Shown here: one piece after another, positions 47,033-56,375 of the stretch
Layout of the letters: every line of letters begins with the position of its first letter
Position numbering within the stretch: position 1 is the stretch's first letter
Source of the DNA: a bacterium
GTDB taxonomy: Bacteria; Bacteroidota; Ignavibacteria; Ignavibacteriales; Ignavibacteriaceae
Assembly (NCBI GenBank): GCA_016716565.1
Contig: JADJWC010000001.1
Location: forward strand, 868,001-932,000
Direction: 5' to 3'
Length of the DNA: 64,000 nt
Position numbers and translations under genes: made by a program
The notes under the pieces: generated by a model
Told to the model about the DNA's origin: nothing
What the model saw: the letters and a program-made list of their open reading frames with translations, nothing else
Databases searched by the model: none

Positions 47033-47719
47033 TTAAAAATTCTGCGAGCCTATTACACTAAATATGAAATGATTTTCTCCCCACATTTTTTTGTGATGTA
47101 TTTCGTTCATTTTGAAGGAAGAGTTCTGTGCGATACTTTTTATCATATCAAGATCAGTATCATCCGAAAGAACCATAATTACATTCGTGTTTTCATAAAT
47201 AAAATTGCCAAGCTGAGAGAATAATTTTCTGAAATATTGAAAATCATCTCCTCCGAACCACGCAAATTCTTTCTCACTTGCCGGAGATTTTTTGTAATAG
47301 GGAGGATTTATGATGATATAATCATATCTTCTCTGAGGTATTTCATCAAAAAGATCAGAGTGCACAACTTCTAATCCAGCATCATTCATCTTGGAATTTT
47401 TTTCTGTGTTGTAAACTGCAGTTAAGCTTATATCTGAAGATGTTACGAATGCACCTTTCTTCGATGCATAGATGGAAAGTAATCCGGTTCCCGCACCAAG
47501 TTCAAGGACATATTTCTCGTTTAATTCAATTTTTTCAATATACTTTAATAAAATTTTTGTACTGAAAAATAACCCCGGATGAAATACTCCCGGAAATACA
47601 ACAATGCTGATATTCTTATACTTATAAGTTCTTTCTTTTGATAGATACTTTTTTGAAAGCGGATGTAATATTGTGAATGCAGCTTTTTTAAAAACACTTT
47701 TCTTTTTCTCGGTCTTCAT
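47033..47719 (-). CDS. Class I SAM methyltransferase, NPPY type
   Basis: A 228-residue methyltransferase. Motif I is VLELGAGTGLLSIYA (near 70-84), and INPPYYKKSP (near 135) is the NPPY motif of enzymes that methylate amino groups on bases or proteins (HemK/RsmC/TrmN6-like). FPGVFHPGLFFSTKILLKYI matches the region before motif I in that group. It is the last of seven minus-strand genes; its ATG overlaps the stop of the B12-type radical SAM gene (ATGA). The substrate is unknown; membership in a biosynthetic operon argues against a housekeeping rRNA role. Confidence 0.82.
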   Translation of the reverse strand: MKTEKKKSVFKKAAFTILHPLSKKYLSKERTYKYKNISIVVFPGVFHPGLFFSTKILLKYIEKIELNEKYVLELGAGTGLLSIYASKKGAFVTSSDISLTAVYNTEKNSKMNDAGLEVVHSDLFDEIPQRRYDYIIINPPYYKKSPASEKEFAWFGGDDFQYFRKLFSQLGNFIYENTNVIMVLSDDTDLDMIKSIAQNSSFKMNEIHHKKMWGENHFIFSVIGSQNF

Positions 47720-49227
47720 TCTGTATAGAATCCTTCGACTTCTGGTCTGCGGTATTTAAGCCAATATTTTTGCAAGGCTTTAATTTCGTATGGATAATTG
47801 TAGAAGTCTTTCTTATATCTTAGTGAAGAAAGAAACCGCATCGTTTTTTTCTGGATTGAAGTCAATTTATAATCTGAGACAGTAGGATACTGAGCATTAA
47901 TTACAGTTTCGAAATTCAAAATCTTGTTCACCATTTCAGGAGTCAGCCATGGTGTGAGAGGATTTTTTCGCAAATCAAAATTTGCCCATTTTGGATCAAG
48001 CCAATCTTCAAGTCTCTCAGGAAATTTAAATCCCGATTTCTGAACTTCATTGTAAAGCTCGGATCCTTCGGTTGGAACTGGACTGTAAACATAAATAATA
48101 ATTTCGGTATCAGGATTTATTTCTTTAATTGTTTTGATGAACTGAATGTCCTCATCAATTTGCTGCATAACTTTTTCAGGAGTTTCTGCGGGCAAACCGA
48201 GAACAAATGAATACTCCGGAATTATATCGAACTTTCTCATTCTTGCGGCAAACGCCTTTATCTGTTCACCGGATTGCGTTCCACCTTTATCCATCTGTTT
48301 GAGGATTGCATCGTTTCCGGTTTCGGCACCGAAGAAAATCATCCGGCAGCCAGCTTCTCTCATCATCGCAAGAGATTCATCACTGTATTTGTTGATTGTG
48401 TCAATTCTTCCTTCACCCCACCAGATCATATTTTCATCCTTTATTAATTTTGAAAACTCAACCGTTCTTTTTTCTGAAACGAAGAAATTATTGTCGTGAA
48501 ACTCAATTGCATTTGCACCGAATGTGTCTTTTAGATATTTGACATCCTTGTAAATAAGAGGTGCAGATTTTCCTTTCCATCTAGCTTCGTAAATTGGTAC
48601 TACTGCACAGAATGAACAAGTAAACGGACATCCCATACTCGAGTGATACGCAGCCGTCTTCGTACCCAAAAAAGTTTTCCCAAGATATCTTTCAAGCGGA
48701 TAAAAACTGTTCAGTTTTTCGTAAGGCAATTGTGGAAGAGTATCCTGATCGAATAAATCAGCTTTTGGAGTTTTAACAAACTCGCTATTTCTTTTGAAGA
48801 TGAGATTTTTAATGAAAGCTGGATCGTCATTATTTAAAATTGAATCAAGTAATTGTGGGAAAGCTTCATCGCCGGGACCATTGATAACATAATCAACAAA
48901 ACCAGAATTGAGCACGACCTTGTACTGGTTAGCAGGGAAGTAACCTCCCCAGATGTTTATTATTTCAGGAAATTCTTCTCTGATTTTTTTTGTGAACGGA
49001 ATTGCCTGTTTCGGCTGCAACCCAGGCATTACAGTGCATCCGAAAAATTTAAAGTTACCTGTTGAAAGGTAGCTTTTTATTTTAGCCCACGGATCTTTTT
49101 CCAGATTTCCGTCAACAAAAACGAAATCGTATTTGCCATTTATTGAAGCTCCAACCTGCAGAATAGAATTGGGTATTCTGTATTTAGAATTAGCGCTTCT
49201 GGGATTAAATAATATAACTTTCTTCAT
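47716..49227 (-). CDS. B12-binding-type radical SAM protein
   Basis: A 503-residue protein with an N-terminal cobalamin-binding-like Rossmann region (about 1-140; GGYFPANQYKVVLNSG, DYVINGPGDEAFPQLL) and a radical SAM core (about 190-420) with the cluster motif GCPFTCSFC, then RIDTINK and FFGAETGNDAILKQMDKGG. The classical DxHxxG cobalamin motif is not visible. Such enzymes methylate unactivated carbon or phosphorus, rearrange, or cyclise. The C-terminus (about 430-503) is unlike others. It is the sixth gene of the seven-gene operon. Confidence 0.87.
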   Translation of the reverse strand: MKKVILFNPRSANSKYRIPNSILQVGASINGKYDFVFVDGNLEKDPWAKIKSYLSTGNFKFFGCTVMPGLQPKQAIPFTKKIREEFPEIINIWGGYFPANQYKVVLNSGFVDYVINGPGDEAFPQLLDSILNNDDPAFIKNLIFKRNSEFVKTPKADLFDQDTLPQLPYEKLNSFYPLERYLGKTFLGTKTAAYHSSMGCPFTCSFCAVVPIYEARWKGKSAPLIYKDVKYLKDTFGANAIEFHDNNFFVSEKRTVEFSKLIKDENMIWWGEGRIDTINKYSDESLAMMREAGCRMIFFGAETGNDAILKQMDKGGTQSGEQIKAFAARMRKFDIIPEYSFVLGLPAETPEKVMQQIDEDIQFIKTIKEINPDTEIIIYVYSPVPTEGSELYNEVQKSGFKFPERLEDWLDPKWANFDLRKNPLTPWLTPEMVNKILNFETVINAQYPTVSDYKLTSIQKKTMRFLSSLRYKKDFYNYPYEIKALQKYWLKYRRPEVEGFYTE

Positions 49228-49254
49228 CGGTGCTTTTAATATACAAATTTCAGT

Positions 49255-50295
49255 TTATTCCATAAATTTTTGCATACTGTTCAACTGTATCGGCAAGTTT
49301 AAAAGATTAGTCGGTTGAAAATCTAATTGAGATGATAATAACTTTTCTAGAGTATTAACAAAGTCATCTTCATCTTTTGCAATAAACCACTTCGGATTTC
49401 TCTGCGCATAACCGATGTTGAACGATAATATGTTCATTCCATTTACCAATGCTTCAGCAAATACATATCCCGAACCTTCAAAACTGGAAGGATGAACAAA
49501 TATCTTGCTTCGCTGCATAAGCTTAAAAATTTCCTGTCGACTTAATAATCCGGTGAAATCAATATTCTCGTTTATACCCAGTTGATCAGCAAGTTTTTTT
49601 AGTGATTTTGATTCAGGTCCGCTTCCGACCAATTTGCACTTAATATTTCTATAAGAGGTTTTAACCTTTGCAATTGCATTTAGATACAATGAATAATTCT
49701 TTAATGAGATAAGAGAGCCGACCGCAAGCAGATCAATATCACGATTAGCAGCTTCGAAATTCTGATCATCAATTCCCCAGTGAATTATTTCATCCGGCTT
49801 TTTTTTAGTCAGGTTGAAAAACATATCAAATTGATTTTGAGAAAGAGCAACAATTTTAATGTTGTTATTTTTTGACTGATTCAAATACCTGTTTGAATTT
49901 TTAACATCCTGTCCCATCAATGTGCAAATATGTTGGCAGCGAAATTTTTTAGATAGTCGATTTCCTGTAAATGCACATTCACCAAGCCAGAGCGAGTGAA
50001 TAACATCAACCGCATAGAATTTATTAATTTTCCACGCAATTCTTAACGCTTTCAACCAAACAAATAATTTTTTGAGAGCAGAATTTCTACCATTTAATGG
50101 ATAAACTTCTACTCCATTCCAAAGATATTTTTTATTACGATACGGATACTGAAATGCGATAACCGAAATCTTTACTTCAGGATATTCAGATTTAAAACTG
50201 ATTAAAAATTCCTGCAGCGGAGGAATACAGTTAAAATCATTTTCATCCGAGGAAAAACCGGGAGTAAGAAAAAGAATATGTTTAGCCAAACTCAT
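49255..50295 (-). CDS. GT4-family glycosyltransferase
   Basis: A 346-residue GT-B enzyme. The acceptor domain occupies about 1-175 (starts LFLTPGFSSDENDFNCIPP). The donor domain has LLAVGSLISLKNYSLYLNAIA, VGSGPESKSLKKLA, and HPSSFEGSGYVFAEALVNG, where the EX7E glutamates are E and E of that stretch. It transfers a sugar from a nucleotide-sugar donor, probably retaining. The ATG overlaps the stop of the upstream methyltransferase (ATGA). The presence of only one glycosyltransferase in this operon suggests a single sugar is added. Confidence 0.9.
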   Translation of the reverse strand: MSLAKHILFLTPGFSSDENDFNCIPPLQEFLISFKSEYPEVKISVIAFQYPYRNKKYLWNGVEVYPLNGRNSALKKLFVWLKALRIAWKINKFYAVDVIHSLWLGECAFTGNRLSKKFRCQHICTLMGQDVKNSNRYLNQSKNNNIKIVALSQNQFDMFFNLTKKKPDEIIHWGIDDQNFEAANRDIDLLAVGSLISLKNYSLYLNAIAKVKTSYRNIKCKLVGSGPESKSLKKLADQLGINENIDFTGLLSRQEIFKLMQRSKIFVHPSSFEGSGYVFAEALVNGMNILSFNIGYAQRNPKWFIAKDEDDFVNTLEKLLSSQLDFQPTNLLNLPIQLNSMQKFME

Positions 50296-51068
50296 CTTGT
50301 TATTCTAATCCAGGGAAAAGGAGAATCTCTAACAAAAATCTTTTTGATCTTGTTCGTCAATGTCAAAGGATTATACAATATTTTATAATTGAATTGCCGG
50401 ATGTCTTCCCATGTGTGATGATGATATTTGTCTGACATTTCAGGAAACCCAATTGATGAATAATAATTCTGCGTTCTTTCTTTTGCTTTAATAGCTTCAT
50501 TGACGGAATAGATCGGTGAATCAATTATATGTAATTCACCATTTACTTTTAGCAGTGTTAAAAGTTTATTTAACAACTTCGATATATCAGGGAAGTATTG
50601 GATGGCTGCATTTATTAAAATAATATCGAAACCTTTTTCAGGAAGTTTCGCCTCAAAAATATTTACATAAATAAATCGTAAGTGCTCAGAATTAAATACT
50701 CTTCTTCCCTGAATCAGTTCAGTTAAATTAACATCAACACAATAAAAATTTTGATTGAATGATTTTGAAAGTTGTCCGCAAAACCAACCGTTGCCACAGC
50801 CTAGGTCGAGAATATTCAGATCTGACTTTTTAGTTTTAAGATATTCCCTGAATCGTTGAAATGATTTGGATCTTAAATCCCATTCACTCTTATGTGGATT
50901 TGAGCTTGAAGCAAAAGGCAATAAAATCAGTTCAGCGTCAGCATATACCCGATTTTCTTTTTGACGAACTTTCAGATAAACATCTTCAAATGTGTCGCTG
51001 ATTGGTGATAGTACGTAAACACCTTCGTCACTGTTATATTTGGAAAGATTTATAATAGAGTCCTGCAA
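50292..51068 (-). CDS. Class I SAM methyltransferase
   Basis: A 258-residue methyltransferase. Motif I is ILDLGCGNGWFCGQL (near residue 85-99), with YCVDVN after it and ILINAAIQYFPDISKLL further on. The start is TTG 51068, directly after the upstream stop, because GGAG lies 7 bases before it and no ATG exists in this region; an earlier TTG (51098) would overlap the upstream gene by 29 bases. The N-terminal 75 residues precede the methyltransferase fold and contain no known motif. Substrate unknown. Confidence 0.82.
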   Translation of the reverse strand: MQDSIINLSKYNSDEGVYVLSPISDTFEDVYLKVRQKENRVYADAELILLPFASSSNPHKSEWDLRSKSFQRFREYLKTKKSDLNILDLGCGNGWFCGQLSKSFNQNFYCVDVNLTELIQGRRVFNSEHLRFIYVNIFEAKLPEKGFDIILINAAIQYFPDISKLLNKLLTLLKVNGELHIIDSPIYSVNEAIKAKERTQNYYSSIGFPEMSDKYHHHTWEDIRQFNYKILYNPLTLTNKIKKIFVRDSPFPWIRITR

Positions 51069-51069
51069 T

Positions 51070-51885
51070 TTAGTTCTCCATGTATTCTGTAGTAACAATG
51101 ATATGATCGCCGATTCTGTTGAACGGAGGAACTACGGAAATCATTTCATCAATCTTATTCAATGCAGTTGCGAATCGAGGAAATTTTTTCGGAATTTTTT
51201 CCATCTGCGGGATAGGTGTAAAAAGTGCGAGACTTTCCAGCTTCAATAATTTAAAACTCATTCCAAGTGCTTTCATCACCTGACGGGCAGAAAAATAATA
51301 TGTGCGAAATTTTACTCCTTCGACGCTTGCCAATACACCTTCTTTTTTGAATCTTCTGAATGCGATATCAAATTTTCCTCTAAAGAGCTGAACAATTTCC
51401 CAGGGACAAACAGGCGGTAGAATCACCAAACAAACTCTTCCATTTTTATTTAATAGTGAAGGAAAAAACTTAGTCACCTCTTTTAAATCCGGGATACAAT
51501 TCAATCCTCCGAAGTTTGAAAATATAAAATCAAACTTCCGATCACCGATTTTATCCAATTCAGTAAACGAACATTGCTGAACAGATATTTTTTCGGAGAA
51601 TCTTCCTAATGAAAATTTATTCTTCATTTGTTCAACCATTCCATCTGAAAGATCGGTGCAATGAACAGAAAATCCTCTTTCAGCAAAGAACTGAGCATCA
51701 ATTCCTGTCCCGCTGTTCAGCTCCAGTATTTTATCATTTGGTCTGAGAAATTTAAGTGCGTGTTTCATCACCTGATTACGCATCCAGGTTAATGTTGGAT
51801 TTGATTTATCATATTCATCATAATTTGATGATTGCCGGGAAAACGCTTTGTTAACATTGGCAAGCTGGGCAGTGTCAGAGTTCAT
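51070..51885 (-). CDS. Class I SAM methyltransferase
   Basis: A 271-residue methyltransferase with FSRQSSNYDEYDKSNP near the N-terminus (typical of the UbiE/BioC-like type 11 group), motif I as ILELNSGTGIDAQFFAERG (near 52-70), a D at the end of strand 2 (CTDLSDGMVEQM) and IFSNFGGLNCIPDL. Its asparagine-for-glycine change in motif I (ELNSGTG rather than ELGCGTG) is unusual but the loop is retained. The start is 8 bases after the radical SAM gene's stop, consistent with operon membership. Substrate unknown. Confidence 0.85.
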   Translation of the reverse strand: MNSDTAQLANVNKAFSRQSSNYDEYDKSNPTLTWMRNQVMKHALKFLRPNDKILELNSGTGIDAQFFAERGFSVHCTDLSDGMVEQMKNKFSLGRFSEKISVQQCSFTELDKIGDRKFDFIFSNFGGLNCIPDLKEVTKFFPSLLNKNGRVCLVILPPVCPWEIVQLFRGKFDIAFRRFKKEGVLASVEGVKFRTYYFSARQVMKALGMSFKLLKLESLALFTPIPQMEKIPKKFPRFATALNKIDEMISVVPPFNRIGDHIIVTTEYMEN

Positions 51886-51893
51886 TCTAAAAA

Positions 51894-53357
51894 TTATTTA
51901 GCGATTTCAAGCTTTCTGAGGGCGATTGAATCAGCCAACGAAGCTGGAACATAATACAGAATGGATACTGCAGAACGGATTTTTTTCCTATCGACTGAAA
52001 ATGGATTTGATAAAACATTTTTCAGGTTGATTATGCTTTGTTTTCGCCTGTACACTTTATGTACATACCTGTGGAGTTTTTTGTAATACAAAGGAGAGAA
52101 AGTTGCTTTATACATCATTGCAAGTTCATCCGAATCAGTCCAGTTAGCTTTTTCTTTTAGCTGTTCTTTTACTTTTTCGTAGAACTTGGTACCGGGCAAT
52201 GGATATGAAACGGAAATTCCGATTTCTTCAGGCATAAGATCGAGAACCATATTTATCGTCTTTTCAATATCTTCTTTCTCTTCACCAAGGTAACCGAACT
52301 GAAGGAAGAAAGCAGGACGAATTTTATTTTTCTTTAACAAACTTGTTGCTTTATAGATTTGTCCGACAGTTGTTCCCTTATCCATTGCGTCAAGTATTTT
52401 TTGTGAACCCGATTCAGCGCCGACCCAAACAGTTTGTGCGCCTGATTCTGCGAGTGCTGCAATAGTATCTTCCTGCAAAAGCAAATCAACTCTCGATTGG
52501 ATTTTGTATTTAAACTTCAATCCTTTTGATTTAACTTCGTTTCTGAACTCCTGGACCCATCCGGGTTTCAATCCGAAAATATCATCGCACATCCAGAAAT
52601 GGTGTACATCATACTTCTTTTTAAGAAATTCAATTTCATTAATAACTTTTTGCGGTGATCGTGAATTATACCTGTTTCCGTAAATTGGTTTTGCACACCA
52701 GTTGCATTTGAAAGGACATCCGCGGGTTGTTGCGATATTCAAAGAAAAATATCCATGATTTTCAGTCCAGATCTTTTTATATGAATCAACATCGACAAGA
52801 TCCCATGCAGGCATTGGGAACGAATCAAGATCTTTTACAATTTGTCTGGTTGGTGTACGTATTATTTCTCCATTTTTCTTGAAGCTTAATCCATCTATTC
52901 CATTAAAATCAATCACACCTTCATCCAATGCATTTAGCAATTCTTTCAGAGTGATCTCACCTTCACCAATAATTACAAAATCAACACCGTGTGCAAGATA
53001 TTTTTCATAATGATCAGCGGCGTCCGAACTTGAAGCAACTACCTTTAATCCTTTCACCTTTGCAATTTCAGCCATTCGGAATGCTGCTTCGCGCATATTG
53101 GTGAGGCACATTTTTGTCAAATAGTTGAAGCCATCGTCATAAATTACAAGATAATCAGGTTTCTCTTTTTCAATGACAGATGATAGTTTTTCCGGAGACT
53201 CTATCAAAGCCGTATCGAATAAAGAAACACTGTAACCTGCTTCGCGCATTACTGCTGCAGCGTAAATTGTTCCTAACGGTGGATATGGTTGTTTTGCATC
53301 CCATTGTTTAGGATCAAAGCGGTAAAAATATGAATGTGTGAATAAGATTTTTTTCAT
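51894..53357 (-). CDS. B12-binding-type radical SAM protein
   Basis: A 487-residue protein. N-terminal cobalamin-binding-like region (about 1-150; PPLGTIYAAAVMREAGYSV, DFVIIGEGEITLKELLN) is followed by a radical SAM core with TTRGCPFKCNWCAKPIYG (cluster motif CX3CX2C), WVGAESGSQKILDAMDKG and FFLQFGYLGE. A basic, helical tail (about 425-487) may bind membrane or substrate. The DxHxxG motif is not visible. This resembles the BchE/HpnP-type class B superfamily; the product is unknown. It is the second gene of the operon and its ATG overlaps the first gene's stop. Confidence 0.88.
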   Translation of the reverse strand: MKKILFTHSYFYRFDPKQWDAKQPYPPLGTIYAAAVMREAGYSVSLFDTALIESPEKLSSVIEKEKPDYLVIYDDGFNYLTKMCLTNMREAAFRMAEIAKVKGLKVVASSSDAADHYEKYLAHGVDFVIIGEGEITLKELLNALDEGVIDFNGIDGLSFKKNGEIIRTPTRQIVKDLDSFPMPAWDLVDVDSYKKIWTENHGYFSLNIATTRGCPFKCNWCAKPIYGNRYNSRSPQKVINEIEFLKKKYDVHHFWMCDDIFGLKPGWVQEFRNEVKSKGLKFKYKIQSRVDLLLQEDTIAALAESGAQTVWVGAESGSQKILDAMDKGTTVGQIYKATSLLKKNKIRPAFFLQFGYLGEEKEDIEKTINMVLDLMPEEIGISVSYPLPGTKFYEKVKEQLKEKANWTDSDELAMMYKATFSPLYYKKLHRYVHKVYRRKQSIINLKNVLSNPFSVDRKKIRSAVSILYYVPASLADSIALRKLEIAK

Positions 53358-54292
53358 TCTGAATAATTAGAGATATTCAACTTGTCCTCAAAAAATTTTA
53401 TTTTATTCTCAAACTCGGTGAGCACTAACTTCTGGAAAAATTTCGGATGATGTTTTGATTCTTTTTTAGACGATTTAAACGCAAGCTTAAATTCATCTTG
53501 ATTATAATTCTTATATCTTATTTTATAAAATTTTTCAAACAAGTGCATTGCAAAATCATCGAGCTTATTGCCAACCTTTTTCCCGAGCATCTTCTCAAAA
53601 ATAGATTTTATTACACCATTTTTATGGTCAAGAACTTCCGATGTATCTCTCTTCGGAAAGTTTGGGAAGAATTCTTTGATCCATTGGTTTTGTTCATAAA
53701 AATTTTCGTAGCATTCTTTCCCGAACGTTGGCAGAAGCGTAACAACTTCTGTAGCAGTGAATACATTCTTTTCGTGGATTTCAAGATTTTCATTGTCAAC
53801 AAAATAATTTATGCAGAAATTTTTCCTCGAGTTGAATAAAAATACCTTCTTGAATAACATCAGCATTAATCTTGTAAACCAGACTCTGTTCGGATGTGTC
53901 ACAACGAAATAGTCTATGTCTGAATCTTCTTCCATATAGCCCTTTGAAATCGAACCTGAAAGCATAATCCCGCGGATGAAAGGAAACCTGGAAATAAGAC
54001 CCGAAACTCTTCTTGCGGTCTGTAATCTTTTTTCAGCAAGCTGATTTCCTTTATACCGTCTTGAGATAAATTCCTCATTATCATTTAATTGATAGAAGAG
54101 TCCTTTACGATAAATTATCTTTTCGTCCGAAAGTTTTCCCAGCACAGATTCGACTTCCTGAAGGCAAGTGTGATTTTCTCCAAGATTATAGTAAATTTCA
54201 TTAGCCGTCAGCGGATATGAAAAAATATCATAGTATGCCAGCGTCCGCAAAACAGCTCGTCTTAAAGACTGTAACTTTAATTCCGTTTCCAA
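53354..54292 (-). CDS. Nucleotidyltransferase-domain protein
   Basis: A 312-residue protein. The first 85 residues look like a winged-helix-type region (LRTLAYYDIFSYPLTANEIYYNLG), common in this group. The nucleotidyltransferase core has GSISKGYMEEDSDID near residues 111-125, the GSx3G...DxD motif of pol-beta-like enzymes that transfer nucleotides. The family role is uncertain; in biosynthetic operons such proteins may activate a substrate. It is the first gene of the seven-gene minus-strand operon. Confidence 0.82.
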   Translation of the reverse strand: METELKLQSLRRAVLRTLAYYDIFSYPLTANEIYYNLGENHTCLQEVESVLGKLSDEKIIYRKGLFYQLNDNEEFISRRYKGNQLAEKRLQTARRVSGLISRFPFIRGIMLSGSISKGYMEEDSDIDYFVVTHPNRVWFTRLMLMLFKKVFLFNSRKNFCINYFVDNENLEIHEKNVFTATEVVTLLPTFGKECYENFYEQNQWIKEFFPNFPKRDTSEVLDHKNGVIKSIFEKMLGKKVGNKLDDFAMHLFEKFYKIRYKNYNQDEFKLAFKSSKKESKHHPKFFQKLVLTEFENKIKFFEDKLNISNYSE

Positions 54293-54424
54293 TATAATTA
54301 TAGGGCGATGATTGAGGGATAAATAATTTATTAATTAAATTAAAGAATTAATTTTATAGTTCTCACGTCAGATGAAGAATAATTTTTAATCAATGAAATA
54401 CATTACTAAGATAAAAATAAACAT

Positions 54425-56233
54425 ATGACAAACAGAAAGACAAATCAAGGCTTAGGTTTATTATTCGGGTTAACATTTATCTCTCCTATTACATATTCTG
54501 TTCTTGCATATGAAATGGATGTCGTACAAAGGGTATTTTACTTTTCTATTTCCCTCTTACTCTTTTTTGTTTACATATTAAAAAGCAAATTTGAGAAGGG
54601 AGTAATACTTAATAAATATCTTACAATTTTGATTTTATTGTTCCCGTTTTCATTTTTAACCGCATTTTTTAATGATTCAGCTTCGCTGTTGATTTTAAAA
54701 TTCAGTGACCTTTTGATTCCTCTTGCAATAATAATTCAATCGACAATCATGTTTTTGATTCTTGGAGAAGATAAATTTTTTAAAATTGTCTCATATTCAG
54801 TAGTAATCTTCTCAACATTGTTCAGCATAATCGGTCTACTGGAATCATTCCAGATTAAATTAATGGATCTTCCAGCAGTTATGCCTCCGGGCTCACTGTT
54901 AGGGCACAGAGGATTTGCCAGCGAATATCTTTCATCAGCATTGCCTTTTTTCCTGATAGCAAATGAATATATCAATTTGAAGAATCGAAAAGTTCTTTTG
55001 ATCGCAGCCATATTGAATGTATCATTCCTTTTATTCACACGTAGCCGTGCCGGAATATTGATTTTATTCTTTGTGATAATAGTGTACTTCATTTTTATTT
55101 TCCTGAAGACTCCGAAAAAAGAAATTTTGAAAAAGATAAAGCCCATATTGGTTGTGATATCGGTTTCTTTATTACTTTCATTCATTCCTTTAAAAGTTGG
55201 TGAAAGGCCAGACCTCAAATCAACTGCGGAAACATTCTTTGACCAGGAATTCAAAAGCAATATGCTGAGGCTTAATTTTTGGGATGCATCTGTGAAGATG
55301 ATAATGGAAAAACCGCTGGTTGGTCATGGTTTGTATAAATGGAGCGGTTATTATCCCAAGTATTATGGCGATTATTTTGATGATAAAAGCCTGCTTCTCG
55401 TTCATAACATACATGCTCATAATGATTTTCTTGAAATGTTTGCCGAGAGCGGTTTATTAGCTCCAGTGATTTATTTGCTGATCTTCATTTCAGTATTAGC
55501 AGCATTATTCAAAAAAATAAAGCAGAATGAAAAATACTTTGCACTGATACTTGTTGTAATTATAATTTTCTGTTTCTCCGTTGTTTCTTTCCCCACATAT
55601 AAATTTGCATCTTTTTTCCATCTGGCTGTAGTGTGTGGAATCGCATTAGCAGCTCCGGCAATTTCAGAAAAGAATACTTTTCGTCTCAATGCTAAATACT
55701 TAAAAGTGATCTTGTTTATTCTACTGATAGTAGGCGGAATAATTTCTTATATCAAATTGAAATCAGAGTTGGGTTATAGTCAGGCTATTTATTTAAAAGA
55801 TAGAAGACAGTATCAGTTAATGTCCCAAAAACTTGATGAAGTTTCAGATGTTTTTTATCCCTTCGATGCTGCAAAGCAGCCGGTTGATTACTATCGGGGT
55901 ATAGCAAATTCATATTTGTCGAGACATTCAGAAGCTTTACAAAATAATCTTGCAGGCCTGGAGTTAGCTCCATTCAATCCAATATTAATGAGAAATGCCG
56001 CTGCTTCATATCAGGAAACCGGTGATAAAAAAAGAGCAATTGAACAATTTGAAAAAGTGAAAAAATATTTTCCGAATTATTTAGGTTCACAGTTCAAACT
56101 ATTAAAGTTATATTTAGATGCTGGACAAACTGAAAAAGCTGAAAAACTTTACCTAGAGCTGAATGAAAAATCTCCCGGAAATCCGGAGTTAAATGCATTT
56201 CAAAATCAATTTAACAAACATTCTGTTAGGTAA
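54425..56233 (+). CDS. O-antigen ligase-like (Wzy_C) membrane protein with TPR tail
   Basis: A 602-residue protein with about 12 membrane helices (1-450), the Wzy_C/O-antigen-ligase core with LFTRSRAGILILF (near residue 205) and a periplasmic loop holding HNDFLEMFAESGLL (near 335), and a C-terminal TPR region (about 470-595). Members join polymer chains to lipid A core or to glycoproteins. The acceptor is not indicated. It is divergent from the seven-gene operon and 131 bases from it. Confidence 0.87.
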   Translation: MTNRKTNQGLGLLFGLTFISPITYSVLAYEMDVVQRVFYFSISLLLFFVYILKSKFEKGVILNKYLTILILLFPFSFLTAFFNDSASLLILKFSDLLIPLAIIIQSTIMFLILGEDKFFKIVSYSVVIFSTLFSIIGLLESFQIKLMDLPAVMPPGSLLGHRGFASEYLSSALPFFLIANEYINLKNRKVLLIAAILNVSFLLFTRSRAGILILFFVIIVYFIFIFLKTPKKEILKKIKPILVVISVSLLLSFIPLKVGERPDLKSTAETFFDQEFKSNMLRLNFWDASVKMIMEKPLVGHGLYKWSGYYPKYYGDYFDDKSLLLVHNIHAHNDFLEMFAESGLLAPVIYLLIFISVLAALFKKIKQNEKYFALILVVIIIFCFSVVSFPTYKFASFFHLAVVCGIALAAPAISEKNTFRLNAKYLKVILFILLIVGGIISYIKLKSELGYSQAIYLKDRRQYQLMSQKLDEVSDVFYPFDAAKQPVDYYRGIANSYLSRHSEALQNNLAGLELAPFNPILMRNAAASYQETGDKKRAIEQFEKVKKYFPNYLGSQFKLLKLYLDAGQTEKAEKLYLELNEKSPGNPELNAFQNQFNKHSVR

Positions 56234-56375
56234 GCCCGAACTGTTTGATTAAGATCATTTCAATTGACGAAAAGTTGTTGGGACAGGGTAGCAATTTTCT
56301 TATTTTTAAACTAGAAATTATTTACTTTCCCACGTTCAGGGAGCCAGTTCGCAAATAGCATAATAAAAGGGAATT

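Noticed and set aside
54736..55260. 174-codon minus-strand frame opposite the O-antigen-ligase-like gene
   Set aside because: Wholly inside a well-supported membrane protein gene; product has no recognisable features.
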